DNA of 64,000 bases from Ursus arctos. Its lineage: Eukaryota > Chordata > Mammalia > Carnivora > Ursidae. Under the pieces are notes generated by a model that worked only from the letters and a program-made list of their open reading frames with translations, made no database searches and had not been told where the DNA came from. Location: NCBI RefSeq assembly GCF_023065955.2, contig NW_026622763.1, positions 82,255,299-82,319,298 on the forward strand, read 5' to 3'. Position 1 is the first letter of the stretch. Every line of letters starts with the position of its first letter. The translations under genes were made by a program, and so were the position numbers. This document shows, one piece after another, positions 36,580-48,275 of the stretch.

Positions 36580-36830
36580 GGCCACCTGGGTGGCTCAGTT
36601 GGTTAGGTGTCTCCCTTTGGCTCAGGTCTTGATCCCAGGGTCCTGGGCTCCCTGCTCAGTGGGAAGCCTGCTTCTCCCTCTCCCTCTGGCTGCTGCTCCC
36701 CCTGCTTGTGCTCCCTCTCTCTCTTTCAAATAAATAAATAAAAATCTTAAAAAAAAAAGAAAAAAAGACTTTCTCTTCCTCTGCCCCCCCTTCTCTAAAA
36801 TGAATAAATAGATCTTTAAAAAAAAACAAA
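36580..36830 (+). repeat. SINEC, sense, inserted into the tail of another SINE
   Basis: Head ggccacctgggtggctcagt and tail near 36767. The duplication aaagactttct flanks it. The text after it (ctctgcccccccttctctaa, then aatgaataaatagatcttta) is a further SINE end, so three SINE ends lie within 460 bases. Confidence 0.85.
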
Positions 36831-37578
36831 CAAACCAAGTTACCGACTTTCTTTGGATTTTGCAGTGGGCATTAGTTGGGTGGCAAACATCTATTTTTAT
36901 TCCTGCTTAGAATCCATACCACTTTCTAGTGCCTCATGTTCTTTAGGTGAATGTCTCTTTCTCATTCTCATTCCAGGCAGCTTAGGTCTCAGGGATTCTA
37001 TCGCCCAACTCTAGGGTTGAGTTCAGGCTTCGCCTTCAGCCATTCAGAGTCTTCTATTCTACTGGCCCCGGTGACTAGCTCAGGAAAGGGGAAATTCAGT
37101 CAAGCTAGGCCAGTGAGACTCAATGTCAAGATTTTTTAGAGCTCTCCATTGGGATTCTGAGACACAGGGTGTGGTAAGCCTGGAGCTGTTGAGGTCCACC
37201 ATACGGAAAGAGCCTGTTGGCAGTGAAGCCAACACAGAGAAAACAGAGCTGAGGAAGACACAGGGCTACAGGGAAGGACTCCTGATGATCTCATCTGAAC
37301 CCCTGTACCCATCCATGCCCAAAGCTTTTAGATTATATAGACTAGTAAATTCTCTTTTTCGTTTAAGACTGTGTGAATTAGTTTTCAGTCCCTTGCCATT
37401 GGAAGAGTCCTGCCCAGCAAAGTAACAGTGGCCTCAGCTCAGTTAGAGTTATCCGCATTCTGACCTGGCAGGCTGGTCTTGCCTTTCCTATTTTGCGAGA
37501 AGACGGAACTGAAACTCCGAGTACAGGTCACGCAACAGTTACTGCTGAACTTCTGCTGGATGCTCTCCATGCGGAATT
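36831..37578. other. Intergenic, no gene recognised
   Basis: An open frame at 37123-37425 plus (100 residues) has no recognisable domain. Confidence 0.4.
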
Positions 37579-37709
37579 GGGCGCCTGGGAGGCTCGGCCA
37601 GTTAAGGATCTGACTCTTGATCTCAGCTCAGGTCTGGATCTCAGGGTGGTGAGTTCGAGCCCCATGTTGCGCAACACGTCCATCATGGAACCTACTTTAA
37701 AAAAAAAGT
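37579..37709 (+). repeat. Short tRNA-like SINE, sense
   Basis: gggcgcctgggaggctcggc, gtgagttcgagccccatgtt (clear B-box-like text), A-run tail. It belongs with the CT-less short form. Confidence 0.8.
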
Positions 37710-38224
37710 ATTTTGCAGATTAAGTGTAAAACACTGAACACTTATCTCTAGCAAGTGAGAGATTTGTTCATATTGGCTTCTTAAAAAATCAACTTTGCCC
37801 TTAAGTTTAGGTTAGGTTATTAAAAATGGCTACGAAGCTCCATTATTATTGAAAATGGAAGCTGGAAATTTTTTTGCTAAGTTAAAACTTATGTGCAAGA
37901 CTTCAAAGGAAGGGAAAGCAAGGATGAGGCTCATTTAAAAATGTAATTACTGCATATTTTTGGGACAAAGAGTAGATGAATTTAAGGTCCATATTTCCTG
38001 GTTTTTTTTTTTTCCCAAAGGGAGGATAAATAATATCGGTTACATTTTTCTTTACTTTCCTTACTACTATGGATATCAAAACTGGGGAAACAGAAGTTGG
38101 TTGTTTTTTTTTTTTAATGTTCTAGTAGTTACTTGTGCTTTAAATCTTAAAAAAAAACTCAAGAAAAGGAGAATAATGCCTTGACTGCATAATAAAATGT
38201 ATAATATTGATACTATAACAGTTA
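37710..38224. other. Intergenic, AT-rich, no gene recognised
   Basis: T-runs at 38000-38013 and 38105-38115. No coding signal. Confidence 0.4.
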
Positions 38225-38445
38225 TGACAACAGAAGCTTACATATATTGAGTACAGAGTATAAGCCAAATTCTGTGCTAAATGCTTAGCATATTAATTTG
38301 TCCTTCACAATAACCCAGCCAACCATCCTGCTGTTGAGGCTCGGAGAGGCTAATCTAACTTACCCTTGGCCCCTTAATTGGTTAGAGGGAAAACCTGATT
38401 TCAAACCCAGGTCAGTCTGACTCAAGGACTTAATTACCAACTATA
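38225..38445 (-). repeat. MIR, antisense
   Basis: ttgtccttcacaataaccca, gaggctcggagaggctaatc, tttcaaacccaggtcagtct. Confidence 0.8.
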
Positions 38446-38527
38446 CTGACTTAATTTTCAATCTCTCTTTTGATCCTAATTGTGCAGAAATGTAACTGAG
38501 GAAGTTTTGCTTGCCCTACAGGGTGAT

Positions 38528-38729
38528 TTTTTTTTTTTTTTAAGATTTTATTTATTTATTTGACAGAGTTAGAGACAGCCAGCGAGAGAGGGAACACAAG
38601 CAGGGGGAGTGGGAGAGGAAGAAGCAGGCTCATAGCAGAGGAGCCTGATGTGGGGCTCGATCCCATAACGCCGGGATCACGCCTTGAGCCGAAGGCAGAC
38701 GCTCAACCGCTGTGCCACCCAGGCGCCCC
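38528..38729 (-). repeat. SINEC, arctoid-type subfamily, antisense, young
   Basis: Ends gctgtgccacccaggcgcccc. Target duplication ctacagggtgattttt on both sides. Confidence 0.95.
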
Positions 38730-38761
38730 CTACAGGGTGATTTTTAAAAGGCTAAGCCAAC

Positions 38762-38936
38762 GGGCGCCTGTGTGGGTCAGTTGGTTAAGCATCTGCCTTC
38801 AGCTCAGGTCAGATCCCAGGGTCCTAGGATCGAGCCCCACATTGAGCCCCATGTTGGGCTCCCTGCTCAGTGGGGAGTTGGCTTCCCCTCTTCTCTCTCA
38901 CAAATAAATAAAATCTTTAAAAAAAATAAAAATAAA
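38762..38936 (+). repeat. SINEC, sense
   Basis: Head gggcgcctgtgtgggtcagt. Flanks aaaaggctaagccaa and aaaagtttaagccaa. It faces the previous SINE 33 bases away, making an inverted pair. Confidence 0.9.
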
Positions 38937-39179
38937 AGTTTAAGCCAATATTAAAAATCAGAGTGGGGGTTGATAGTCAACACCAGAATGTACAGTTCTA
39001 GATTTTCAGGAAAAGTGGGGAGATCTGGCCACACTGGGCCTCCTTTCCCTGGATGGGAGGCGAGGTACGTCTGGCTATCCCTTTTTGATGGGACAGGTCC
39101 TCCGTACAAGGCCCGGTTCTCTGCACATGCTCTGTGGCTCCCTGGGTTTCCTGCCTCCACCCCTCTTCCTGTTTATCAG

Positions 39180-39905
39180 TACTTCATCTTTAAGGAAACA
39201 AGTCCAGGTACACCAAGCCTGCTGAATGCCTTCCATGGTCCCCTATTATCTGAAAGTCCTTCACACCCTGCTCTACCCCATCTCTCCAGCGTCTTCTCTG
39301 AGCTGTCACCCGTGACCTGTGACCCACCTTCTCCCTCCAGCCGCACGGGGTTCCTCACAGTCCACCTAACACACCACACCCTGTCATGCCTTGATGGGTT
39401 CCAGCCTTTCTCATGATGTTGTCGCACATCCTTCTGCTCTTTCTCCACTGTTAAATTCTTACTCAGACTTCAAACTCCATCTCCAAGGTCATCTCTTTGG
39501 GAGACAGCAAGTCCTTTTCTGGAATTCTCCTTACTTACCTGGGAAGAATTTACGTCTTTCTTCTTTCTGGCCTCTGCAGCCCTTCTCCTCCTCAACTCCT
39601 ACGCAGGTGACCGCATTTTACCTCATGGAGTTAATTGTGGGCCTGCCTCTCCTGCTAGACTCCGAGCTCCTTAAGGAGAAAGGCTCTGTCTTAGTCCTCT
39701 TTGCATTTCCATAAGCTGATATAGAGATGGGCACAGAATAAGGGCTCAGTCTGTGTTGGTCCCCTCCCCTATCTGCCTAATGGCAGCTACTGTCTTACTA
39801 TCTCAGAAACTTCTCGGCTTAACTCAGCAGCACTGGTTCCTGGGGCGTAGTAAATGCTCTCTGAGTCTGTGTGGAACTATCAATCGAATGAATGTGTGCC
39901 CGTCA
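39180..39905 (+). repeat. L2 LINE 3' portion, sense
   Basis: tgccttgatgggttccagcc, gcctctcctgctagactccgagctcctta, then a terminal ctctgagtctgtgtgg and cgaatgaatg. The 148-codon frame at 38970-39416 overlaps this repeat and is not a gene. Confidence 0.65.
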
Positions 39906-40676
39906 TCGCAGTTCTTCACCTGTGTCTGAGCCAGTATTGAGTCCGGCCCTTCTGGGACAGTTCTGTCTCTATCTGCTCAAGTACTTCCGGGGACCAGCAG
40001 TTCCTGGTGCCTAAAGGCTCTGCTCTTCTAATCATGAAGCCGATGAGAGAGTTGGCTTAGAAACCAACATATGTTACAATCAGTGTTCTCAGGAGCAATA
40101 GAGGTGAACAAAATCCCAGATTGCAGCCTGGACATCAAGGTCCTCCCCACCAGCCTGCCTGTCCCTCTGGTGGGAATTATATTCTGCTGGACTGGCCTCA
40201 CCTTCTTGCCTGAATTCCCCACTGGGACAGAAGCCCAGGCTTGAGCAGCAGTCTCGTAGGTGTGGGTTCCAGACCCCCAGCCAAGTTCTTGATGCCCGTC
40301 TTCACGGCTCCTAGTCTTTCTGTCGACACCACATTAGGCACTGCTATGAATGTCCTGCCACTATGCCTTGTTGGGTGTTTTGAGCACTGATGGGAACTCA
40401 GAACTTACTGGCATTCGTGCTCCTCTCAAACTTGGTCGTTTACCCGGTAAATCCTCTGTTGGAGTAGGGAGCACATCTCTGCTCCTGAGTTAGGTAACTC
40501 CTGCCAGGAACCCCCAGCATGCCTTCCAGAGTTGTGTCCTCTCTTTCCCTGGGTCTTCTCAGCTGCTCCATCCAAGCTGAGTTTTCACTTTGTTTTCTGT
40601 CTTCTAAAGATAGATCTTGGACTTCCTAGTTCTTCAAGTAACTATCTTGGTAAATTTGTTCTATAAACCAAATAAA
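39906..40676. other. Intergenic, no gene recognised
   Basis: Unique-looking text without coding or splice support. Confidence 0.4.
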
Positions 40677-40850
40677 GGGGGGCACCTGCTTGATTTCGGC
40701 TCAGGGCATGATCTCAGGGTCATGATCTCAGGGTTGTGAGATCCAGCCCCGAGCTGGGCTCTGTGCTGGGCATGGAGCTTACTTAAGGTTCTTTCTCTCC
40801 CTTTCCCTCTGCTCCCCACCCCCCCAAAAAAACCCAAAACCAAAAAAAAA
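40677..40850 (+). repeat. SINEC, sense, head-rearranged
   Basis: ggggcacctgcttgatttcg then gctcagggcatgatctcagg, with 'tcatgatctcaggg' present twice in a row. The head section is shortened and this internal 17-base unit is duplicated. Confidence 0.75.
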
Positions 40851-41362
40851 TTCGTATTATTTTTAACTCAAGATAATAAACAATAATCATAATGCTATGG
40901 GTTTTCAGTCTTGGGCTGTCAAAATCTCTTTTTAAAAGAATTCCACAAGGAGCCTGCCCCCACCCCTAAGTCCCTGCGTCATAGGAGGGGTCTGTGGCCC
41001 TCCCTCACAGACTCAAGTGACCCAGCTCCATCCTCACTACCGAGACGGCTGACCGCAGGGGCAACCTGTGCTCACATTTCTTGTCTTCCTGGGAGCACAG
41101 AGACAGGTTTCCTCTGTTCTCTGACAGCAACACTGGGAAGCATCCTTACTGTTTTCTCACCGAGAGTGACTTCCTGGGATAGTGCGGCACGTTCCCTGCC
41201 TTCCTTCTCTCTCCTCGTTGAGCTTGTAGGACTTGTCTTCGTGAGGCGATCCCGCCGATGCCAGATGTCCTGCAGTAGAAACCCGAGAGCTGGCTTATCC
41301 AGCCTGTTCCTCCCCAGATGAACCAGGGTTGTTGACGGTGAGGGGGGCAAATTAGTGCAAGT

Positions 41363-41857
41363 CTAGGCCCGCACATGTATTGCAAGTATGTCCCTTGGAT
41401 GCAGGGACCCGAACAGCACACCTTCTTTTACGGCCTTGCTGACGATCTTGTTGAAGATGACAGAAGCTACAACATACCGTCTGGTTCCCTGAGTGTTAAA
41501 GGCCTGAAATCTCCTCAAACAGCTCTTGCTTTTGAGTTTCTCAAAGGCCCTTTTCGTTTCCAGGCTTCCGGGTGGTGGTGGAGGGGGGGCACTTTCCTTG
41601 CCTCCCCCTCTGCTTCTTTCCTTCTTGCTTTGGATGAAATTACAACGTTCGAGTAAATTATTGCGAGAAATGGCATGTCCTGGGAAATAGTACACACACG
41701 TCTCTGCGTCCTCCGCCCTCTTCCCCAAACTTCCCGGGTGTCCCCTTCCACGCAGAGACAGCAGAGCTTGCGGGTGAAATGTGAGGATTCTGGAATCAGA
41801 TCTGGCTTCCAATCCTGGCTCTGCTGCTCTACGGGCGTGTAGCCCTGGATTAATCAT
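41363..41857 (-). other. Longest open frame outside the crystallin (164 codons), probably not a gene
   Basis: Arg/Lys/Ser-rich with a poly-Pro run; no domain, signal peptide or splice context recognised. Its first 25 or so codons lie in the MIR at 41780-41990, and the opposite strand is also open (41375-41656). No TATA, CpG island or poly(A) signal is convincing. I treat it as chance. Confidence 0.25.
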
Positions 41858-41990
41858 TTAACTGTTCTGAACTTGTGTCCTTGTCACAGCAGAGAGGACT
41901 CGGATCTAACTCATGTGGTTGCTGTGAAAGGATTGAAATGGGTGTGAAGTGATGGGCACCATGCCCTGGAAACACTGGAATTGTCAATGA
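41780..41990 (+). repeat. MIR, sense
   Basis: tggcttccaatcctggctct, ccctggattaatcatttaac, ctcatgtggttgctgtgaaagg. Confidence 0.8.
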
Positions 41991-42109
41991 TTATATTTGG
42001 CCGCATGGCAGAAAGAAAGACTATCACAGCGGCGGGCCAGCCTTCCAGACCTGCTCTCCTTTCAACGGCTGCTCAGTCCTTGCTCACTGATATGTGTGTT
42101 ATCCGTGCC

Positions 42110-42330
42110 AACAAGTCAGCCTCGCATAGCTGCAAATGTATTCCAGATGCTTGAAGAATTTCAATATTTTCCGCAGTGGAGAATCATCTTAATAGTGTCA
42201 ATTGGTTTTATCTCTAAAATTATGATAATGTGTATTATACCTCATGGGGAATTTTTTGGTTTGTTTGCTCTGGAACTAATAGAAACATTAGAATTAATTG
42301 CTCCAGTGAGGAGGGGGTAGGGAAGAGGCC
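42110..42330. promoter_or_regulatory. Candidate conserved non-coding element (inference only)
   Basis: Repeat-free, AT-rich, CpG-poor text with homeodomain-like words (aactaatagaa, agaattaattgc) and attggttttatctc. A chance open frame (41997-42320) covers it. The claim rests on composition alone. Confidence 0.2.
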
Positions 42331-42360
42331 TCCTCCCAATGTCACCATTTTATTTTATTT

Positions 42361-42586
42361 TATTAAAGATTTTATTTATTTGAGAGAGAGAGAGAGAGAA
42401 AGATAAGGTCTTTATAGAGAGAGAAAGAGAACATGAGCGGGGGAGGGGAGAGTGTGTGGGGGGAGGGGAGGAGAGGGATGTCAGAGGGAGGGAGAAGCAG
42501 GCTCCTGAGGAGGGCTTGATCCCATAGGGATCTTGACCTGAGCTGAAGGCAGAGACTTAACTGACCGAGCCACCCGGGTGCCCCCC
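42361..42586 (-). repeat. SINEC, antisense, with expanded GA-rich middle
   Basis: Ends ctgaccgagccacccgggtgcccc. Flanks tgtcaccattttattt and tgtcaccattttacaa. The GA/GGGGA-rich middle is longer than in other copies. Confidence 0.9.
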
Positions 42587-43079
42587 ACTGTCACCATTTT
42601 ACAAAGCTCCCTATAGGGTCTCAGTGACAGGGACTCCTCACTGCCCGGGGCAAGCTGAGGTCTAGCAGTTTGCATTGTTACAGCTTTCGTCATCAGGAGC
42701 AACATCAGGTTGGCTCCTGCATCTCTCCCTTCCTTGCTCCCCATTTTTTCTTTTAGCATTTTCCTACTTTCTGGTACCAGAAGTTCCACACTCCTCTTGT
42801 ATTTTCTCTGCTCCTGCCCCAGGATGAATCACTTCTCCTAGAAGCCCTGGGTCCTTCTATTGGACTATGGTACTTCGAAGTAAAGGAAAAACACGGTATC
42901 GTTTTCCCTTACGTGACACACAATACTCTGAACACTTCTATATTCTGGTCACCAGGTGGGCGGTATTTTTCCACACATCTAGCAATTCTGCGACAGCAGC
43001 TGGTGTCTTACATTGTAACTCAATTCTGACACTAGCTACCTGAAAATGGCATCAGGTTCCACAGATGAAAGGCTCGGTC
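42587..43079. other. Intergenic, no gene recognised
   Basis: Unique-looking text; nothing supportable. Confidence 0.4.
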
Positions 43080-43860
43080 CTACAAGCCTGCCCCCCCCCC
43101 CAGTCCCCACCCCACTTCAGACACCAGTCAATGCCTAGGTTGTCACCTGGACTTCTGGTCACTGGAGGCTCCCACGACCTCCTTCTTGGGTTTGATTAAT
43201 TTGCTACAGTGACTCACAGAACTTGGGAAAACAGTTTATTTACTGGGTGACACATGTTTTGTAAAACTATATGTTAAGTGGTTTTAGTTTTAGTTTCTTA
43301 TTTATTGGTTTAAAGAAAAGACATTTACTAAAGGCCGCTAGCATTAAGACGACGGCCATCGAACTAGTTTCTCTCACAGGGAGTGGTTATTCCTCTAAGT
43401 GTTTCTGAAATTTTCTTGGACAGTCTTAGTATTCAGAGAGTCTGTAGTCACACATATATCATTTATTGTCACTTAACAGTCTTGGGCAGCCCAGATGACA
43501 GACATGCATATGGCAAGGCGTGGGGGCAAAGGGCTCCGAGCTTCCAAACCGTCTCTGGGCACACCACTCCCCTAGTAGCCCCCTGTGTGCACCGACGAAG
43601 CCTCTCTCCAGACCCCGTCCTGTTGGCTTTTTAAGGAGGTTTCATTACACAGTCATGGTTGGTTAAATTGTTGACCATTGGTGATTGAGCTCAGTCTCCA
43701 GCCCCTCTCCTTTCCCCAGGCATGGGAGTGGGGGTGCAGCCGAAAGTTCCAACACTTCAACTTCAGGTCAGTTTCTAGGACCATCAGCCCCATCCTCAGG
43801 GGCTTTCTAAAAGCTAAGTTCTCAGGACATGAAATGAGATAAATAGGAAAGTAATAGCTG
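43080..43860 (-). repeat. LTR-like ancient repeat, antisense, unassigned
   Basis: tgctacagtgactcacagaac, ttgttgaccattggtgattgagctcagtctcc and ccccatcctcaggggctttc are recurrent mammalian repeat text that I associate with an old endogenous retroviral LTR. It is split around 43260-43460. There is no coding remnant. The family name is not assigned. Confidence 0.5.
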
Positions 43861-44744
43861 CCGGATCAATAACCAATGGGTACCCCAATACCAAATTCAC
43901 ATGAATCATGATTCAGAGAATTAATTCTTACAAATGTTTTCTCCTGCTAATCTGAATTTGGAAAGGAAAGGTCAAAATGAAATTTAACCTTCTTTTCTTG
44001 ATTGGGCACTACAGGCAGAGATCTGGGAGAGCTGACTTTGGTAAGAATTCTTATCCTTCACCAGTTTCTGCCAGATTTCCAGGATCCCATCTGTAGGTTC
44101 TAGAGCAAGTGGTGTGTCCCAGAGGGTCCCATCTGGATTTCCAAAAATTTAGAGGAGGGAAAATAACTTTCTACCCTTCTGAGTTCTTGGTTGAAACACT
44201 CCATAATAAAAGACAGATTATGAAGGGAAAACCACAGTTTATAAACATGTAGACCTCATGTATACATGTAAAATTTCCAGGGAAACTCCCAAGTCACTCC
44301 CCAAGACAGCCCAAGCCACCATCTTAAATACCATCTTTAGCTCAAGACAAGAGAAAGATGTTGGGGTACAGTGGGGAGACCCGTTCTGGGAGGCTCTCAG
44401 GAAAAGCATGGTGAATGAGGGTGAAGTTTGTTTTATAGATTTAGATTGCTGCTTTCTCTCTTGCTAAGATTCTCTTGGATTTAGAGTCATCCTTCTTTCT
44501 GTTCCTGGTACAGAGAGAGAGAGACACTTACAAATGGCACCAAAAACCCCCAGATTTTTGTAGTGAATGTAGATGTCCCTGACAAAGAGGTAACCTGCAC
44601 TCTGTTCTCAGAGCTGCTCCCGTGTCTGCTGTTTCTTAAAAATTACCAGCTCAAAAGAAGCCGTATGCCAAAGAGGCACATTCCGGGGTGGCGTATTCTG
44701 CTACCTTTCCCCCATGGGCCAGAGACCAGCAGGAGCGCACCCAT
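43861..44744. other. Repeat-like but unidentified intergenic sequence
   Basis: 44180-44500 (ccataataaaagacagattatg, aaacatgtagacctcatgtatac) has the feel of a degraded repeat. No gene recognised. Confidence 0.35.
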
Positions 44745-45115
44745 CAGTCAACAAAGTTGAGTTTATTGGTACTTGCTGCAACGAGGGAGGCTGCACGCCG
44801 TGGGGCAGCCCAGTAAGAGGGGGTTTGGAGGCGTTGGTGTAGGATGTGGTCTTGTGTTAAGTGATTTGGGGGAGGGTCACAAGGTGGGATCTGTTCTAGT
44901 ACCTAAATATGATCTGGGAGGCGGGAGGAATGGAGTGAGGCCGAAGCTGTAATGGGAAGGAAATAGCACTCACTCGCTGTTATCTGGAATGTTTGGTCAG
45001 CTTTGCCATGTCTGGTGCCCTTGTTCTTGCTTGTCGTGCTCGGACACGGTATGGAGTGCTCTTGTTTCGGTCTGGCTCCATCACAGCCACAGAGTGACCT
45101 CAACTGGTGATAGCA
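44745..45115 (-). repeat. Unassigned LTR-like element, copy B
   Basis: Homologous in order to copy A at 16,795: caaagttgagtttatt, cttgtgttaagtgatttggg, tggaatgtttggtcag, atcacagccacagagtga. The two copies are clearly diverged, so the insertions are old. Confidence 0.45.
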
Positions 45116-45329
45116 GTCTGTGAATTGTTTATGTTGCGTTGGAAAACATCATGGCCTCACTGAGTGCCAGGCCAGCTCCCAGCTGCGGGCTGTCAGCATC
45201 TGCTTTTTCCTCTCTCTTGACCCAAGGAAGTGCCCCCTCGGGGATCTCCCACCAGAGCAGGCAGTGCTGGCGGTTCTCAGGGTACTTATCTTCCCAGCCC
45301 ACAAGCATCAACAAGGAGCTGTGCTCTTC

Positions 45330-45790
45330 CTAACCCCATGCTAGGCTTCTGGGACGCTACCCAGGACATCGCCTCCCCTCCATATCTTCAGATCTGCCCC
45401 TTCCCTCTGCCTGGAATATTCTTTCCTCATTGCCAGTCTTTGTATTAAGTTTTCCAGGTGCAGCTCCAGGGCCACCCCCTTCCTGGACTGCTTGTGAAAA
45501 TATTGGAAATGCTTCCATACTGTGTGGCAGATGGCTCTGGCCCTGAGTCTTGGGGCTCACCTATGTCACTCCTTTGGGATCCCAGTTCAGCCCCAGGACC
45601 CCATAGCTGGCCCCCATTTCCATAGGTCTCTGTTTGTGCTTTGTCTTCCACGCTTTACAGACCACCCCCGTGTCTCTTTGCTCACTGCCACAGAATTATG
45701 TTAAACTCTCACTGCACGTATTTCTTGTTCCATTTTAAATCAGTTTTGTGAATGCCTATCTCTCTCAGGTATCCAGGACTATGTGTACGT
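45330..45790 (+). repeat. L2 LINE 3' portion, sense
   Basis: cttccctctgcctggaatat is the L2 hallmark. It is followed by cctcattgccag, later ctctgtttgtgctttgtctt. Confidence 0.65.
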
Positions 45791-45929
45791 AGACATTTAT
45801 TTTCTGAATTTTACAACAATGCTCGATTTAGAGACTGCTGTCTGTTGTGTATTGAGCCAAATTGGTTCCCTGACCTCCAGGCATTTATGATGAAGGCAGT
45901 TTGGCTTGGAGACAAAATCGTAAATTTTT

Positions 45930-46320
45930 CTTTATTTTCTTCTTTCTTTTCCTTTCCTTTCCTTTCTTTCTTATTACATAATTCATAAATATTCATTGCA
46001 GAAAAAATAGCTAAACAATAATTGATGTCATCTCGAATCCCATACCTTGGAGACAAATGCCATTAACATTGTAGTGTTGATTTTTCCAGACTATTACCTA
46101 CATGCACAGAGAAACATGAGATACTACTTCGAGGCTCTTTTCACAAATGTTATTTTACTTAAAATATCAGGAACAGTTTGCCATATCAATAAATATAGAC
46201 ATATACTACCAATAGTCAATTGTACATATGTATTAAACAATGACTACTGTGGGGATTTTAAAGTTGGACAGTTTTCCTGCTGATATTATTAACTTGACAT
46301 CATTGGTATTGTGCGTACTT
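45930..46320 (-). mobile_element. L1M-type fragment, antisense
   Basis: ttgatttttccagactattac and cagtttgccatatcaataaata fit antisense L1ME 3' text. Preceded by a (CTTT)n-like run at 45920-45975. Confidence 0.5.
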
Positions 46321-48025
46321 AAAAAGGTTAATTAATGCCACAGAGATAACAGGAAGAGCAGAAGCTTTTATTTAGATTCTGGGCAGCGGGGATGGGGGGG
46401 CTGGTGGTGCACACCCACAAAGGAGTTGAAATTTAGGTACGTACTGATATCTTAAGCAGATGTCGCTGTGAAGAGGTCTGTACTGTACACAAAACCTTTC
46501 TATTGAAAAGAAATTTTTGAAAATCTTGGGAAGCTCTCTGGTCCATTTAAGACAAAAGTTATCCTATAGGGAGGGCCTGGCCCATTTCTAGGTAATCTAC
46601 AGATCAAACCGCTGTAAATTAAGCTTCCACTTCCATTCATTTGCACCAGGTTGAACCCAATTGGCTCCTGCAATCCAATAGTTATGATTTCGAGAAAGAA
46701 ATTTATTTCCAGATTACTTTGGAAATTATAATAATCTATTCTAATAGAAGGAAACTCTTGTAGCAAGAAAAGGTGGACCTATCAGGGAAAATGTTTACAG
46801 AAGGAAAAATATTGTTCATATTACAGAAAAAAAGGCTTTTTTGGGATCACCCAGAGAAATTGGAGGCATGGTTGTTATCTGTGTATTCAGGAGTCTTCCT
46901 GCAGCAGATATATGTTAGCATTTGTCAGCCTAACATCTCTTTGACTGCTCCCCCCCCTCCCCCTGGAGCTAGCGGTCCCAAGTTCCCATCTCCCCTGCAC
47001 CGTGGTGGCCATGGGGCCAGGGTGGCCGAGGCAAACATGCCGTCCTCTAGCACTCCTGGTTCAGCGGTGGCATCTTGCCCCCGTAGGATCAACAGGAGAT
47101 CTTCTGAAAAACCTGATCCAGACATTGAGAGAGAGAGATAGGGATTTTGGGTACTAGGGATCTGGTAATCCTGGAGTGTCTAGGCACCATCTCATGGAAA
47201 AAGCCCCTTTAAGGGTGAAGCCCACATGGCAGAAAGTTTATCACTGTTGGAACCCTGGAATCCATCTCTGTGTGACAACAGCTGTGACTTCCTACTTCTA
47301 ATCCTGTTTCATTTTAAACTCTTTCGAGTTGAGGATCTGTCAATTGCAATGAAAGGAGTGTACTATACCTCCCCGCAATCACATAAACTGACTCCCGTGA
47401 GGAAGAAGAGAACTCGCTGGTAAGTTCAGTTCCACCTACATGGAAACCCTCTTTATTATTCAGTGACCGTCAGCTCCTCCTTGAATACTCTGCAAGGCTC
47501 CCATTACATTGCCAGATACCTCTGGCTCCTTTAACATTTCTTTCATGTTGGGCTGATAACAGCCTTCCCCCAAGTCACACCCATTGGTATTAATTCTATA
47601 CCGGGCCCACATGGAACATAGTCTAGACTCCTTTTTACATGGTAGCATTTTAAATATCTGAAAATACTAACAATTTTCTTCTTCAGTCCGAATAGTGCCA
47701 GTTTCTTTATCTACTCACAGGAGATGGTTTTTAGACTTCATAATCCTAATGTTCTCTTTAGAAAATATGACATTTTAGTAATGATCCCTTTACAGTATGT
47801 TGCTTAGAATTAAACAACTGTTTGGCTAGTTTGGAGAACAGTACACCTACTGTTTCCTGTATTCTAGGTACCGTAGCTCCATAAATACACTTAAAATGAC
47901 ATTATTTGCAGCCACACTGCCTCATCCTGGAACATCCTACATTAAACTCTGGGCTTTAGGATAATTTTAAAAAATCCACAAGTACAAAATACCATACCTA
48001 GGACAGTAAAAAAAAGATAAATAAA
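46321..48025. other. Intergenic; small GC-rich island-like patch at 46,950-47,100
   Basis: The patch is richer in CpG than its flanks and is open on both strands (46773-47141 plus, 46925-47125 minus), with no recognisable domain. It could be a pseudogene scrap; I cannot name a source. Confidence 0.3.
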
Positions 48026-48029
48026 ATGT

Positions 48030-48275
48030 AATAATAATAGCTCACGTTGAATAAGTTCCTATATGCCAGCCATTTCACAACGTTATATTGTTATTATGTC
48101 TCACAAAACCCCGTAAGGTGGGTTTTAAGATTATCCCCATTAGGCAGATGGGAAAACTGTAGCTTTGGTTAAGAGAGGTTAAGTAGCTTCCCTGATGTCC
48201 CACAGCTGGTTCATGGTAAGGTTAGTATCTAAGTTTGACTCTCAAAACTAGCTCTTGGGAATTCAAGAGCTATGT
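48030..48275 (-). repeat. MIR, antisense
   Basis: ccccgtaaggtgggttttaagattatccc, gcagatgggaaaactgtagc, ttaagtagcttccctgatgt. Confidence 0.85.

Noticed and set aside
38970..39416. 148-codon plus-strand open frame
   Set aside because: Its second half lies in L2 repeat text and it has no domain, so it is chance.
41363..41857. 164-codon minus-strand open frame as a gene
   Set aside because: It begins inside a MIR, the opposite strand is also open, and there is no recognisable fold or gene signal.
44745..45115. Lens-gene-related regulatory repeat
   Set aside because: The link to the crystallin rests only on being in the same window. It fits an old LTR better.
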